DNA from: Mucilaginibacter sp.
GTDB taxonomy: Bacteria; Bacteroidota; Bacteroidia; Sphingobacteriales; Sphingobacteriaceae
DNA: 47,368 bases
Direction of reading: 5' to 3'
NCBI GenBank assembly: GCA_016763755.1
Contig: JAESTD010000156.1
Location: forward strand, 1 to 47,368
Shown: in pieces, positions 1-8,669 of the stretch
How the letters are laid out: each line of letters starts with the position of its first letter
Position numbering within the stretch: the first letter of the stretch is position 1
Program-made: the position numbers and the translations under genes
The notes under the pieces: model-generated
What the model was told of the DNA's origin: nothing
Databases searched by the model: none
What the model saw: the letters and a program-made list of their open reading frames with translations, nothing else

Positions 1-76
1 CTTTAGCTAAATCGCTAATGTTGTAGCCGTTCTTTCGTACTGTGTACTCGATAATAGCTCCGTGGTTTTTGTTCAT
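1..76 (-). CDS. Small helix-turn-helix protein, N-terminal fragment (truncated by window edge)
   Basis: Reverse complement of 1-76 reads MNKNHGAIIEYTVRKNGYNISDLAK, closely matching the N-terminus of the 22956-23321 protein (MSKHHGSIIEYVVRKHGYNISDLAR). Confidence 0.7.
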   Translation of the reverse strand, partial: MNKNHGAIIEYTVRKNGYNISDLAK

Positions 77-422
77 AGTAGTAGTAGTTGGTGCTTTAGT
101 TATTAATCACGGGGGAGCTTACCACTATGCCAATCTTAGGCCAAAAAATAATATTTATCATATTGTTGAAAGAATGTTAATAACTTTAATAATAGGCTTT
201 AGTGATATTAAATAGTAAGGAGGCTTGTATAAAATATTTATAATCATGGGTTTACTCCTTTAGGTTGTATATTATTTTTTTGGAACGTAAGTCGTGGTTA
301 TAAGACGAACACAATCATTTAGTCGGTAAAAAATGCAAATTGTTTTGGTCAAATTAGTATATCCAAATAAATTGTGTTTTCGAAGAACTGCATTTTAAGC
401 TATTAGTAAAATACATTTATAG

Positions 423-833
423 ATGATCTCAAATATGGCATTCTGGGCTTTGTTAATTTCTATCATTTCGTTGGGATGGCATGTTTGGAAAGAACTATTT
501 TCTGTTAAAAGGACTAAACTTTTTCTTTACTCCCGAAGGGTAAAAAATAATACAGGTAATAATTCTCTGACAGCTATGGTCCGAATCGAGATCACGAATG
601 CAGGAAATTTTGATGTGATTATCCAGAAAGTAAAACTAATATCTATTGCCTCCGGAGAAAGCTATGAATTTGAACAGCTTAATGACGCTTTTTCAGGCAA
701 GCTTATCACTCCGAAAAGCAATTTAACAGGTGACATTCCCGCTGGATTTTTGAGCGGCAACAGCGGGTATAAGTTTGCTTTGAAAACCACAACGGGTAAA
801 GTGTTTACCCACCATATTTATTCAACGGACTGA
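423..833 (+). CDS. Hypothetical protein with N-terminal transmembrane helix
   Basis: 136 aa ORF; hydrophobic N-terminus MAFWALLISIISLGWHVW followed by a beta-rich soluble part. Confidence 0.6.
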   Translation: MISNMAFWALLISIISLGWHVWKELFSVKRTKLFLYSRRVKNNTGNNSLTAMVRIEITNAGNFDVIIQKVKLISIASGESYEFEQLNDAFSGKLITPKSNLTGDIPAGFLSGNSGYKFALKTTTGKVFTHHIYSTD

Positions 834-852
834 TAGAGACAATGTTTTTTTA

Positions 853-1329
853 TTACGACACCAAAGTCGATTGAAATTGTGTCTTCAGAAAGTTTATTGT
901 GGGGTGTAAAATTGAACTATCATACAAATTGTTGAGGTCGGCAGCATCGGTTGAGACATGTGGAAGTAAAAAGCCAGAAAGACGGCGGGTTTCAGCCATC
1001 ATACAATCCGCCAGGAAAAGGTAATCATAAAGATAGATAAGCTGAAAGCCAAACCCCGGCTGCAAAATATTTTCAAACTTACTTTCCAGAAAATCAACCG
1101 ATGAGTTTGCAAGGTTTGCAGAATCTGTTTCACCAAGCCGGACAATTAAATCCAGCAAAACGTTACCCTGTGATCTCAATTTTATGACAGCTTCGTTAAG
1201 ATGATTTTTTAAGTCGTTGGAAATATGCGGCTCATTAAGTTCATCCAACCGTTCTGACAAAAGGCATGAAATGTAATAACTACGGTTAATGAAATAGAAG
1301 TAATTTTTATCAGTCGATTTATTCTCCAT
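853..1329 (-). CDS. Hypothetical protein
   Basis: ORF 853..1356; ATG at 1329 (MENKSTDKNYF) is the more likely start. No family recognised. Confidence 0.55.
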   Translation of the reverse strand: MENKSTDKNYFYFINRSYYISCLLSERLDELNEPHISNDLKNHLNEAVIKLRSQGNVLLDLIVRLGETDSANLANSSVDFLESKFENILQPGFGFQLIYLYDYLFLADCMMAETRRLSGFLLPHVSTDAADLNNLYDSSILHPTINFLKTQFQSTLVS

Positions 1330-1490
1330 TTTACCAACCCAACAAATTGTGTGCAATTTTATCGTTACTAAGTTAAAAATAAAAAATTCTTTTCATAATT
1401 ATGTGTAATATTAACAATTGTTGCTTAAGAAGTAAAGTTTTACACTAAGGTAGCATACAGATCGCCTATTTCGGAAAACCTAATCTATTC

Positions 1491-3092
1491 ATGAATCCCA
1501 AGTACATTCAATCTTTGAAATATGAGGTGCTGGTTAAAGCAAATCTTCCTTTAATTGAATTGGAAGATTGTAAGAGCTTAGCTCAGTTGATATTTCGGGA
1601 AACAGGGATCAAGATCAGCAATACCGCATTACAACGATTATACGGGTTTACAAAAAGTAAGTTTGGGCTATCCTTTTATGCGCTTAATATCCTTGCAATT
1701 TATTGCGGTTCTCCTTCATGGGTGGCTTTTTGCAACAAAATTGATGATGTTAAGAAAAATAGTTTCGCACCAGATCCGTTAGCTTTTGCCTTAATGGAAA
1801 CCTCCGGGCCGTTGGCTATTCTGGATGTTGATAGTCCGGATTTTACCATATTGGCCTATAATAAAGCATTTATAAAAGATACCCATACCGAGAAAAGAGA
1901 AGTTAAAGGGTTAAGCTGGTGGTTGGCATTTAAACCCGAAAATGCAGGAGGATACGGACCTACAAGGCTGTTGGAAGCTTTTCATGAAGCCTTGTATTTT
2001 CAACGTACCGTTCAACTGGAGCCTGTACAGTACAATATTCCGTCAAATTTGCCTGTAGTTACCGAGGTGAGCTGGTGGGATATTAGTGTAGTGCCATTAA
2101 AATACGATGGTAAGATAAAATATTTACTGCTTCATATTAATAATATTACCAACAAGGTAATCCATCAGGATGCCATTGAGCAGGCCATCTTGAAAGAACT
2201 CACCGAAGCTGAAGACCTCGCTGTAACAAATGTTAAACTTAACAATGTTATAGCACGGCTTGCCGAGAGCAACCAGGAACTTTTTAAAACAAAAGAACAA
2301 CTTGAAAAATGGGTTTTTGAGCGTACAAAAAAACTTTTTGAAAGTGAAGACCAACAGCGTAAACTAATTGACCACGCACCCGTTGCAATAGCGGTTTTGT
2401 CGGGTGCAGATCATCGGGTAGAAACTGCCAATCAGAAAGTTATCAGCTATTGGGGCAAAGGCCCCGATATTTTAGGTAAACCTCTTGGCGAGGTTTTGCC
2501 CGAAATTGAATCGCAAGGTTTCATAGCTTTATTGAGCCAGGTAAGAGATACCGGTATTTCTTATGTGAACCCGGAGCTTCGTGCGTTGATCAGTTTTGAT
2601 GGCGTGATCAAACCCCGTTATTTCGACATGATCTACCAACCAGTGCAGCATACCGAAGGGATAACAGACCGAATCTACATTGTTGCGGTTGATATTACAG
2701 ATCAGGTGGAAACCCGCAAAGCGCTTGAAGCATCCGAATCACTGCTGCGTTTGGCACTTACGGCTGCAGGGATGGGCACATGGTCGCTTAATCTAAATAC
2801 CAAAGCGGTAACCTATGACTTTATGTTTGCTACCATCATTGGCTGGCCATCTGATAAACCCATGACTTACGACCAGGGCATAAGCCATGTTATTGATGGA
2901 AGCCGCGAAGACCTTAACGATAGAATAAATGACGCGATTGAAAACAATGCAGATCTGAATGCAATTTACCAGGCGAGGCGTTTTGACGATGACCGGGCAA
3001 TCCGCATCAGAGTTATTGGGCGTGTAACAGTTAATATCGATGGTGAAAAAGTGCTGTCCGGAATTATAAAGGAAATACCTTTTGATGAATAA
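1491..3092 (+). CDS. PAS-domain sensory protein without a recognisable histidine kinase or GGDEF output domain
   Basis: 533 aa; repeated PAS-like segments (ALMETSGPLAILDVDSPDFTILAYNKAF; LIDHAPVAIAVLSGADHRVETANQKV; ALTAAGMGTWSLNL), coiled coil between them; ends without H-box or ATPase motifs. Confidence 0.75.
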   Translation: MNPKYIQSLKYEVLVKANLPLIELEDCKSLAQLIFRETGIKISNTALQRLYGFTKSKFGLSFYALNILAIYCGSPSWVAFCNKIDDVKKNSFAPDPLAFALMETSGPLAILDVDSPDFTILAYNKAFIKDTHTEKREVKGLSWWLAFKPENAGGYGPTRLLEAFHEALYFQRTVQLEPVQYNIPSNLPVVTEVSWWDISVVPLKYDGKIKYLLLHINNITNKVIHQDAIEQAILKELTEAEDLAVTNVKLNNVIARLAESNQELFKTKEQLEKWVFERTKKLFESEDQQRKLIDHAPVAIAVLSGADHRVETANQKVISYWGKGPDILGKPLGEVLPEIESQGFIALLSQVRDTGISYVNPELRALISFDGVIKPRYFDMIYQPVQHTEGITDRIYIVAVDITDQVETRKALEASESLLRLALTAAGMGTWSLNLNTKAVTYDFMFATIIGWPSDKPMTYDQGISHVIDGSREDLNDRINDAIENNADLNAIYQARRFDDDRAIRIRVIGRVTVNIDGEKVLSGIIKEIPFDE

Positions 3093-3096
3093 ATAA

Positions 3097-3124
3097 AAAG
3101 CCCTCGAGCACGTTCTAGGGCTTT
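3097..3124. terminator. Hairpin terminator between convergent genes
   Basis: Inverted repeat AAAGCCCT ... AGGGCTTT just after the PAS gene stop. Confidence 0.6.
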
Positions 3125-3159
3125 AGGTAATCTTATTTTATGAGAAAACGCGGTAATGC

Positions 3160-4050
3160 TTAAAATTTAAGCGTTGGTGGTAAATACTTAGCTACCAGAT
3201 TTTCATAATATGGCCTTAGCTCATCCCAGCTTTTTTGGTTTGGATTTTTTGAATACAGGTCATAAGGGTTAAAGAGTTTTACCCACTCAAACATTTTATG
3301 ATCGTGTTCGCTCATTAGATGATTATAAGCATGCTCACGGTGTTGGGCGTAAAATGAGTGATAACGCAGCATATATAAACCCTGCTCCGGCAGGTAGTCC
3401 TTCATCATATGGTAAACATATTCATCATGTCCCCATGACATATGCACATTTTCTAAACCGCAATTGCGCGTGTAAATTCCAAGCTCTGTATTATAGCGAG
3501 GATCGGTGTAGTCCGGGTTATCTTTAAAAAACTCTGAATAAACTATCTTGTCAGAAAAGGCACATCCAACGGGGAAGGTATCGCCTACAACTGCCCATTG
3601 GGGCTCGCCAAATAAGCAAAGCACCTTGCCCATATCATGTATCAGGCCAACCAACACCATCCAATCGGGGTGGCCATCGTTTCGTATCGCTTCTGAAGTT
3701 TGCAGAAGGTGTTGCATCTGGTCCAGATCGGTGTCGGGGTCAGAGTCATCAACCAATTCATTCAGAAAATCGAAAGCATCCCATATCGGCATTTCTTTTT
3801 TATCGAAATTGAGGTATTTAGCCTTGTGCTCAATCACAAAATCATAAGTTTGATAAAGGTGATTAAGCCGGTAAAACTCCTTGACACCATCTTTCTCAGT
3901 TTCCTGGTAATTCCTAAAGTCTTCTTCTTTTTTATTCTCGTTAATTACTGCAGGATCAGGGTAGCGGCGTAATATGTCAGATTCCCATTCGTCAAGGTCA
4001 GCAAGAGGCGTTGCATAACCATCTGTCAAAGTGTTTTTTGTGGTGTTCAT
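3160..4050 (-). CDS. Inositol oxygenase (MIOX family)
   Basis: Characteristic MIOX sequence: WDAFDFLNELVDDSDPDTDLDQMQHLLQTSEAIR, DWMVLVGLIHDMGK, SWGHDEYVYHMMK, YHSFY, LFNPYDLYSK. Start refined to ATG at 4050 (MNTTKN). Confidence 0.93.
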   Translation of the reverse strand: MNTTKNTLTDGYATPLADLDEWESDILRRYPDPAVINENKKEEDFRNYQETEKDGVKEFYRLNHLYQTYDFVIEHKAKYLNFDKKEMPIWDAFDFLNELVDDSDPDTDLDQMQHLLQTSEAIRNDGHPDWMVLVGLIHDMGKVLCLFGEPQWAVVGDTFPVGCAFSDKIVYSEFFKDNPDYTDPRYNTELGIYTRNCGLENVHMSWGHDEYVYHMMKDYLPEQGLYMLRYHSFYAQHREHAYNHLMSEHDHKMFEWVKLFNPYDLYSKNPNQKSWDELRPYYENLVAKYLPPTLKF

Positions 4051-4173
4051 AATTTTGGTATCAATATGGCATCCAAGGCACAATGAAGGCGATCGTTTCT
4101 TGAATATGTTAATTGGTTTTACTACTAAATTGGCAAAATTAATTGCCGCATTTTTCTTTTTACCTCATAAAAT

Positions 4174-4193
4174 TTACTTAAACGATTAAGTAA
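4174..4193. promoter_or_regulatory. Candidate LacI-family operator
   Basis: Perfect 8-bp inverted repeat TTACTTAA-ACGA-TTAAGTAA with CG-containing centre, between divergent MIOX and LacI-type regulator genes. Confidence 0.6.
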
Positions 4194-4261
4194 GAATTGA
4201 TAATTTGCATGATAAACCAATTGTTGTGTGCCTGGTAATAATTGCACACAAGCCGCAAGTT

Positions 4262-5272
4262 ATGGGTGCTATCACTATTAAAATTCTTGCAGAAAAATTA
4301 AATCTGTCCACCGCTACAATTTCCAAGGCGTTAAGCGATAGTCACGAAATAAGCGTTGGCACCAAACAAAGGGTTTTACAACTGGCACGCGAATTAAACT
4401 ACACACCTAACGTTTACGCCGGGAGTTTGCGCCGCCATAAAAGTAAAACCATAGCTGTAGTTATACCCGAAATTGCAGACAGCTTTTTCTCGCTTGCATT
4501 AAATGGCATTGAAGAAGTTGCCCTGGCTAACAGTTACCACACGCTTATATACCTGACACATGAAAAATTGGAACGCGAAAAAGCTATCTTGAAGGAACTT
4601 GCCGGGGGTAGGGTAGATGGAGCATTAGTGTCTGTAACGGCTGAAACCGATTCAGTTGAACATCTTTATGAGTTTAATAGTCAACTTCCACTCGTTTTTT
4701 TTGATAGGGTTTGCCCTGAAATTGACACTGCGCAAATCACAACAAATGACTTTGAAAGCGGCTACCTTGCTACAAAACATTTGATTGATGCCGGCTGCAG
4801 AAAAATTGCGCTGTTATCTATATCAAATAAGTTAAACATTATATCGGAAAGGGTTAGGGGCTTTAAAAAGGCAATTGTTGATCACAACCTTAACGATGCC
4901 GGTAGTTGTGTTGTTGAATGTGACGAAAACCCCGATCGCAATCACCAACTCATTAGTGAACTGATGCAACGGGTTGATCGTCCGGATGGTATTGTGGCTA
5001 CTGTGGAGAAGTTGACGACGGAAATTTATCTGGTATGCCATGATTTAGGTTTAACTATGCCCAACGCAGTTAAAGTTGTCTGTTTCTCTAACCAGCCATC
5101 TGCCACTATCTTTAACCCAAGCCTAACCACTATTAACCAGCCTGCGTTTGAAATGGGAAAGGCAGTTGCTTTGGCATTGATAAAATTCTTAAAGAATAGC
5201 TCTATCTCGCTTCCTGATGAAAGCATCGAAATACCATCGAAGCTAATTGTTCGGAGATCTTCATCGAATTAG
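4262..5272 (+). CDS. LacI family transcriptional regulator
   Basis: N-terminal HTH ITIKILAEKLNLSTATISKALSDSHEISVGTKQRVLQLARELNYTPN plus periplasmic-binding-like effector domain. Start probably ATG 4262 (ORF opens at 4205). Confidence 0.92.
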   Translation: MGAITIKILAEKLNLSTATISKALSDSHEISVGTKQRVLQLARELNYTPNVYAGSLRRHKSKTIAVVIPEIADSFFSLALNGIEEVALANSYHTLIYLTHEKLEREKAILKELAGGRVDGALVSVTAETDSVEHLYEFNSQLPLVFFDRVCPEIDTAQITTNDFESGYLATKHLIDAGCRKIALLSISNKLNIISERVRGFKKAIVDHNLNDAGSCVVECDENPDRNHQLISELMQRVDRPDGIVATVEKLTTEIYLVCHDLGLTMPNAVKVVCFSNQPSATIFNPSLTTINQPAFEMGKAVALALIKFLKNSSISLPDESIEIPSKLIVRRSSSN

Positions 5273-5623
5273 GTGGCCATCAGGATACAGATCGGTATAC
5301 ACTTCTAAGTACCTGATCTATTAATTAATTACCTGTTTATTATCTGAAAGGTAATAAGTAATTATTTATCCTCTCCTGACATAAAAATAGTTTTAACTCA
5401 TATTTGCTTGTTTTACAGCACGACATCCTCGAAACTCAATATCAGCAATTTTGAAACCTATCGCCGGTTTTTAAATAATTGTTAACTGTGCGTGTAATTA
5501 TTAATTTGATAAAATTTCTCACATTAGTAAACAATATTATATGATTATGTTAAAGAATTATAATTCTATAAACTAATTCGTAATATTGCCATACCAATTA
5601 ACAAACTCTAAACCTATCTACCT

Positions 5624-6478
5624 ATGTTAGCTTTATTGAAATCCTATCTGGATCACAGGGGTCAATATCCCGCAAGAATCCGTGCACGCCACCAACAATT
5701 TTGGAATGATCCTAATGCTGAAATCATCAGGAATACGATGTTAGATGCCGAACATTCTCTTGGAACATGGAAAAATGTTAAACACTGGCAACGAAGACTT
5801 AGCAATAAACACAATTCGAGAGAGTTTGCCGGCAAATTTGGCTGTAAGCTACCGGCGCTTTTTTGGGAAGGTCGTGAAGTTGATGAAATTGATTTCAGCT
5901 CCCTGCCAAAAAATTATGTCATCCGCCCTACAATCGGTCATTCGTCAAATAACGTGTTCCTGATGAGAGATGGATACAATCTATTCGACAAGAAATATTA
6001 TCAGCCGTCAGAAATTTTGGCGGTCTTAAAAAAACAGGTTTCATCTAACCAGCACCTGAATTTTTTGGTAGAGGAGTTTCTTCAAAACGAGAAGGGAGGT
6101 ACCGAGATATTAAAGGATTATAAAATATTCTGCTTCAATGGAGAAATTGCCTGTATATGGGTGATAGATCGCTTAAGCCCAAATTCAGGAACATCCTGCT
6201 TTTACGATCAGGATTGGAACCTCATTAAACCCGTGAACACCAAATATAAACCATCATCAAGACAAGATCCACCAGCTTGCTTTAACGAAATGCTTGCACA
6301 GGCAAGATTACTAAGCAAGGCTTATGAGATTTTTGTGAGGATAGATTTTTATGCAACAGTAAACGGAGCGGTGTTTGGTGAATTTACCCCTACACCCAGC
6401 ATGGGAGGCAATACAACCAAATTTGGTCAAAAACTACTTATTAATCACTGGGATAAATATTGTAAAGGCCTGATATAA
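5624..6478 (+). CDS. TupA-like ATP-grasp family protein
   Basis: 284 aa with NYVIRPTIGHSSNNVFLM, LVEEFL, DYKIFCFNGEIACIWVIDR, VRIDFYATVNGAVFGEFTPTPSMG, resembling TupA-like ATP-grasp proteins from polysaccharide loci. Confidence 0.7.
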   Translation: MLALLKSYLDHRGQYPARIRARHQQFWNDPNAEIIRNTMLDAEHSLGTWKNVKHWQRRLSNKHNSREFAGKFGCKLPALFWEGREVDEIDFSSLPKNYVIRPTIGHSSNNVFLMRDGYNLFDKKYYQPSEILAVLKKQVSSNQHLNFLVEEFLQNEKGGTEILKDYKIFCFNGEIACIWVIDRLSPNSGTSCFYDQDWNLIKPVNTKYKPSSRQDPPACFNEMLAQARLLSKAYEIFVRIDFYATVNGAVFGEFTPTPSMGGNTTKFGQKLLINHWDKYCKGLI

Positions 6479-6496
6479 CAGTTTGTAGAAAACATC

Positions 6497-6530
6497 AACG
6501 CTCATAGATTAACGGTCTATGAGCGTTTTT
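6497..6530 (+). terminator. Rho-independent terminator
   Basis: AACGCTCATAGA-loop-TCTATGAGCGTT followed by TTT; 12-bp stem. Confidence 0.8.
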
Positions 6531-6584
6531 CATGGGTCTAAAATATATATTCAATAAACCTACTTGCATTACTTCAGCAGTGAT

Positions 6585-8567
6585 TTATGGTTGCATTGGC
6601 GACAAATGTATTACCTGGCCACCACCCGGCGCCAGTAACATTTTATGGTCGCTTGTTAGCGATACATGTTTGATTTCTTTAACCAAATGGTTTGCGTTAA
6701 CTGTAGCGTCTGGTGCATCTCTGTAAATATCTGCGCTATAAGTACCTTCGCCTAAAAAATCTAATTTTACATTAATTTCTTGAGCTGAGCTATTTGCAAT
6801 AGCACCTATGTACCAATCCTTACCCTTGCGCCTTGCTATCGCGATGTATTCACTTGGTTTGGCGGCTAAAACACGGGTTTCATTCCAGGTTGTTGGCACT
6901 TGTTGCAAAAAATCAAACCCGGGCTCACCGATGTAAGCATCCGGATAATCGCAAACCATTCCTAATGCACTTTCTAAAACCACATACATGGCCAGCATGT
7001 GGCAACGTGTGCCCATAACCATTGGCCGTGTATAGTTTACCTTGAAATTTTGAGGGGTAGCCGCCCTAAATCCACCCAAATGATAGTCGGTAGGTCCTGC
7101 AAGTAAGCGGGTAAACGGTATGTCGATATCCTGGTTTGGCGTTACGCGCGTTCCCCATTTATCATTTTCGTAATTGAGCGTACCCTCGCGGGTAAACTCG
7201 TTAGGGTAAGTGCGTTGCATTCCTGTCGGTTTATAAGCACCATGGAACTGAATATGCAGTTTATGGCGCGCTGCACATTGCAATATCTCTTCCTGCATAT
7301 TCACCATTTCCTGATCATCACGATCCATGAAATCACACATCAAGCCCTTTATTCCCCATTTTTCGTACTGTGCAAAGGTTTGTTCCAATTTAGGATACAA
7401 AGCATAAAAATGTACCCAAACGCGTATACCCACACCTTTTTTCGCTGCCGAATCGCACAATTTCTGCATGTCCAATCCGGGGACAGCTTTAGATGGATCT
7501 GCATGAGGACCGGGTTGGAAACCTTCGCCGTCATTGACATACCACTCGTGTAAGCCGTATTCAACAACCGAGTGGTAGTCAATATTATTTTTACTGCAAA
7601 AATCTACGTAATACATATTGGTTACATAGTTGTTTCCCGGTGCATTAAGGCTATCGGGAGTTACATTACCATTCCACCAGGGGAAGGTGGTTTTGCCCGG
7701 TTTTAACCATGATATATCCTTTATGCGATTAGGCTCATTAAGGTCTGTGAGGATATTGCTTTCTATCAACGCGCCGACGCGATCGCTAATCATCATTATC
7801 CGCCATGGGCTGTTATGGGGTAATTTAGCCTTCACTTTTATTGATGGCTCATCCAATCGCGGCGACAATCGGGTTTCGATTGTGTGGTTGTGTTTGATCA
7901 GATACATACCTGCATAATCGTGAAGGTTAGCTTCAGTTATGGCAACGAAAATACCTTTAGGTAACTCAAACAGCGCCGGCATATCCATCAGGTTATTCGC
8001 TTTTAAGTTGATTAATTCGGCCTTTGTATACTCGCCTTCGTGCGATGATGTGTAATTAGGCAGTAGTAGGGCTGTAACCTTTGGGTTGCCGGCAAAGTTG
8101 AAAGTGTTTATCTCATCAGTAATGTTGACGCTTTGCCACTGTTTTTGTGCAGGTAGCATATACCTGAAGGCCACGCCATCATTAAATGCCCTTATCTCGA
8201 TATTCAATTTACGATGAAGCCCGCTGCGTTCTGCTACGGGAACTACAACGCGATTACAAACGCTATGTACCTTGCTGGTTTTACCGGTTATCAACTCATA
8301 ATCATCAATAAGGCGCTCGGGCTTCTGATTTTTGATAACCAATTGATTAGTGAATGGCCCGCCTTGTTCAAAGTTGATGTTGAGCCTTGAGTTTTTGAAT
8401 AGGTCGGTCCCTTTATATTTTATATCATAGTATAAGCCGGTTCTATCGGTTTTTATTTGGAAAATGATATTTCCGTCAGGCGATTTGACTTTAACCTGAG
8501 CTTGCGAAGTAAAAATCACCGTGGAAAGTAAGATGATCGCTAAAAGACCTTTTTGTAGATATTGCAT
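6585..8567 (-). CDS. Glycoside hydrolase family 97 protein, secreted
   Basis: 660 aa with signal peptide; N-terminal beta domain, GLMCDFMDRDDQEMVNMQEEIL, HGAYKPTGMQRTYPNEFTREG, GPTDYHLGGF, TWNETRVL motifs typical of GH97. Confidence 0.9.
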   Translation of the reverse strand: MQYLQKGLLAIILLSTVIFTSQAQVKVKSPDGNIIFQIKTDRTGLYYDIKYKGTDLFKNSRLNINFEQGGPFTNQLVIKNQKPERLIDDYELITGKTSKVHSVCNRVVVPVAERSGLHRKLNIEIRAFNDGVAFRYMLPAQKQWQSVNITDEINTFNFAGNPKVTALLLPNYTSSHEGEYTKAELINLKANNLMDMPALFELPKGIFVAITEANLHDYAGMYLIKHNHTIETRLSPRLDEPSIKVKAKLPHNSPWRIMMISDRVGALIESNILTDLNEPNRIKDISWLKPGKTTFPWWNGNVTPDSLNAPGNNYVTNMYYVDFCSKNNIDYHSVVEYGLHEWYVNDGEGFQPGPHADPSKAVPGLDMQKLCDSAAKKGVGIRVWVHFYALYPKLEQTFAQYEKWGIKGLMCDFMDRDDQEMVNMQEEILQCAARHKLHIQFHGAYKPTGMQRTYPNEFTREGTLNYENDKWGTRVTPNQDIDIPFTRLLAGPTDYHLGGFRAATPQNFKVNYTRPMVMGTRCHMLAMYVVLESALGMVCDYPDAYIGEPGFDFLQQVPTTWNETRVLAAKPSEYIAIARRKGKDWYIGAIANSSAQEINVKLDFLGEGTYSADIYRDAPDATVNANHLVKEIKHVSLTSDHKMLLAPGGGQVIHLSPMQP

Positions 8568-8669
8568 TTGGGATTTAAACTAAAATAAAGGAATATTTAA
8601 ATGTAATAACTAATTAACAGCTTACATAGCACTATGAAGTTTATTAACTTTAGCCAATTCTTTAAGGAT

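Noticed and set aside
6833-7917. Several plus-strand ORFs of 61-112 aa inside the GH97 gene
   Set aside because: Antisense to a long, clearly conserved coding sequence; Cys/His-rich translations typical of spurious shadow ORFs.
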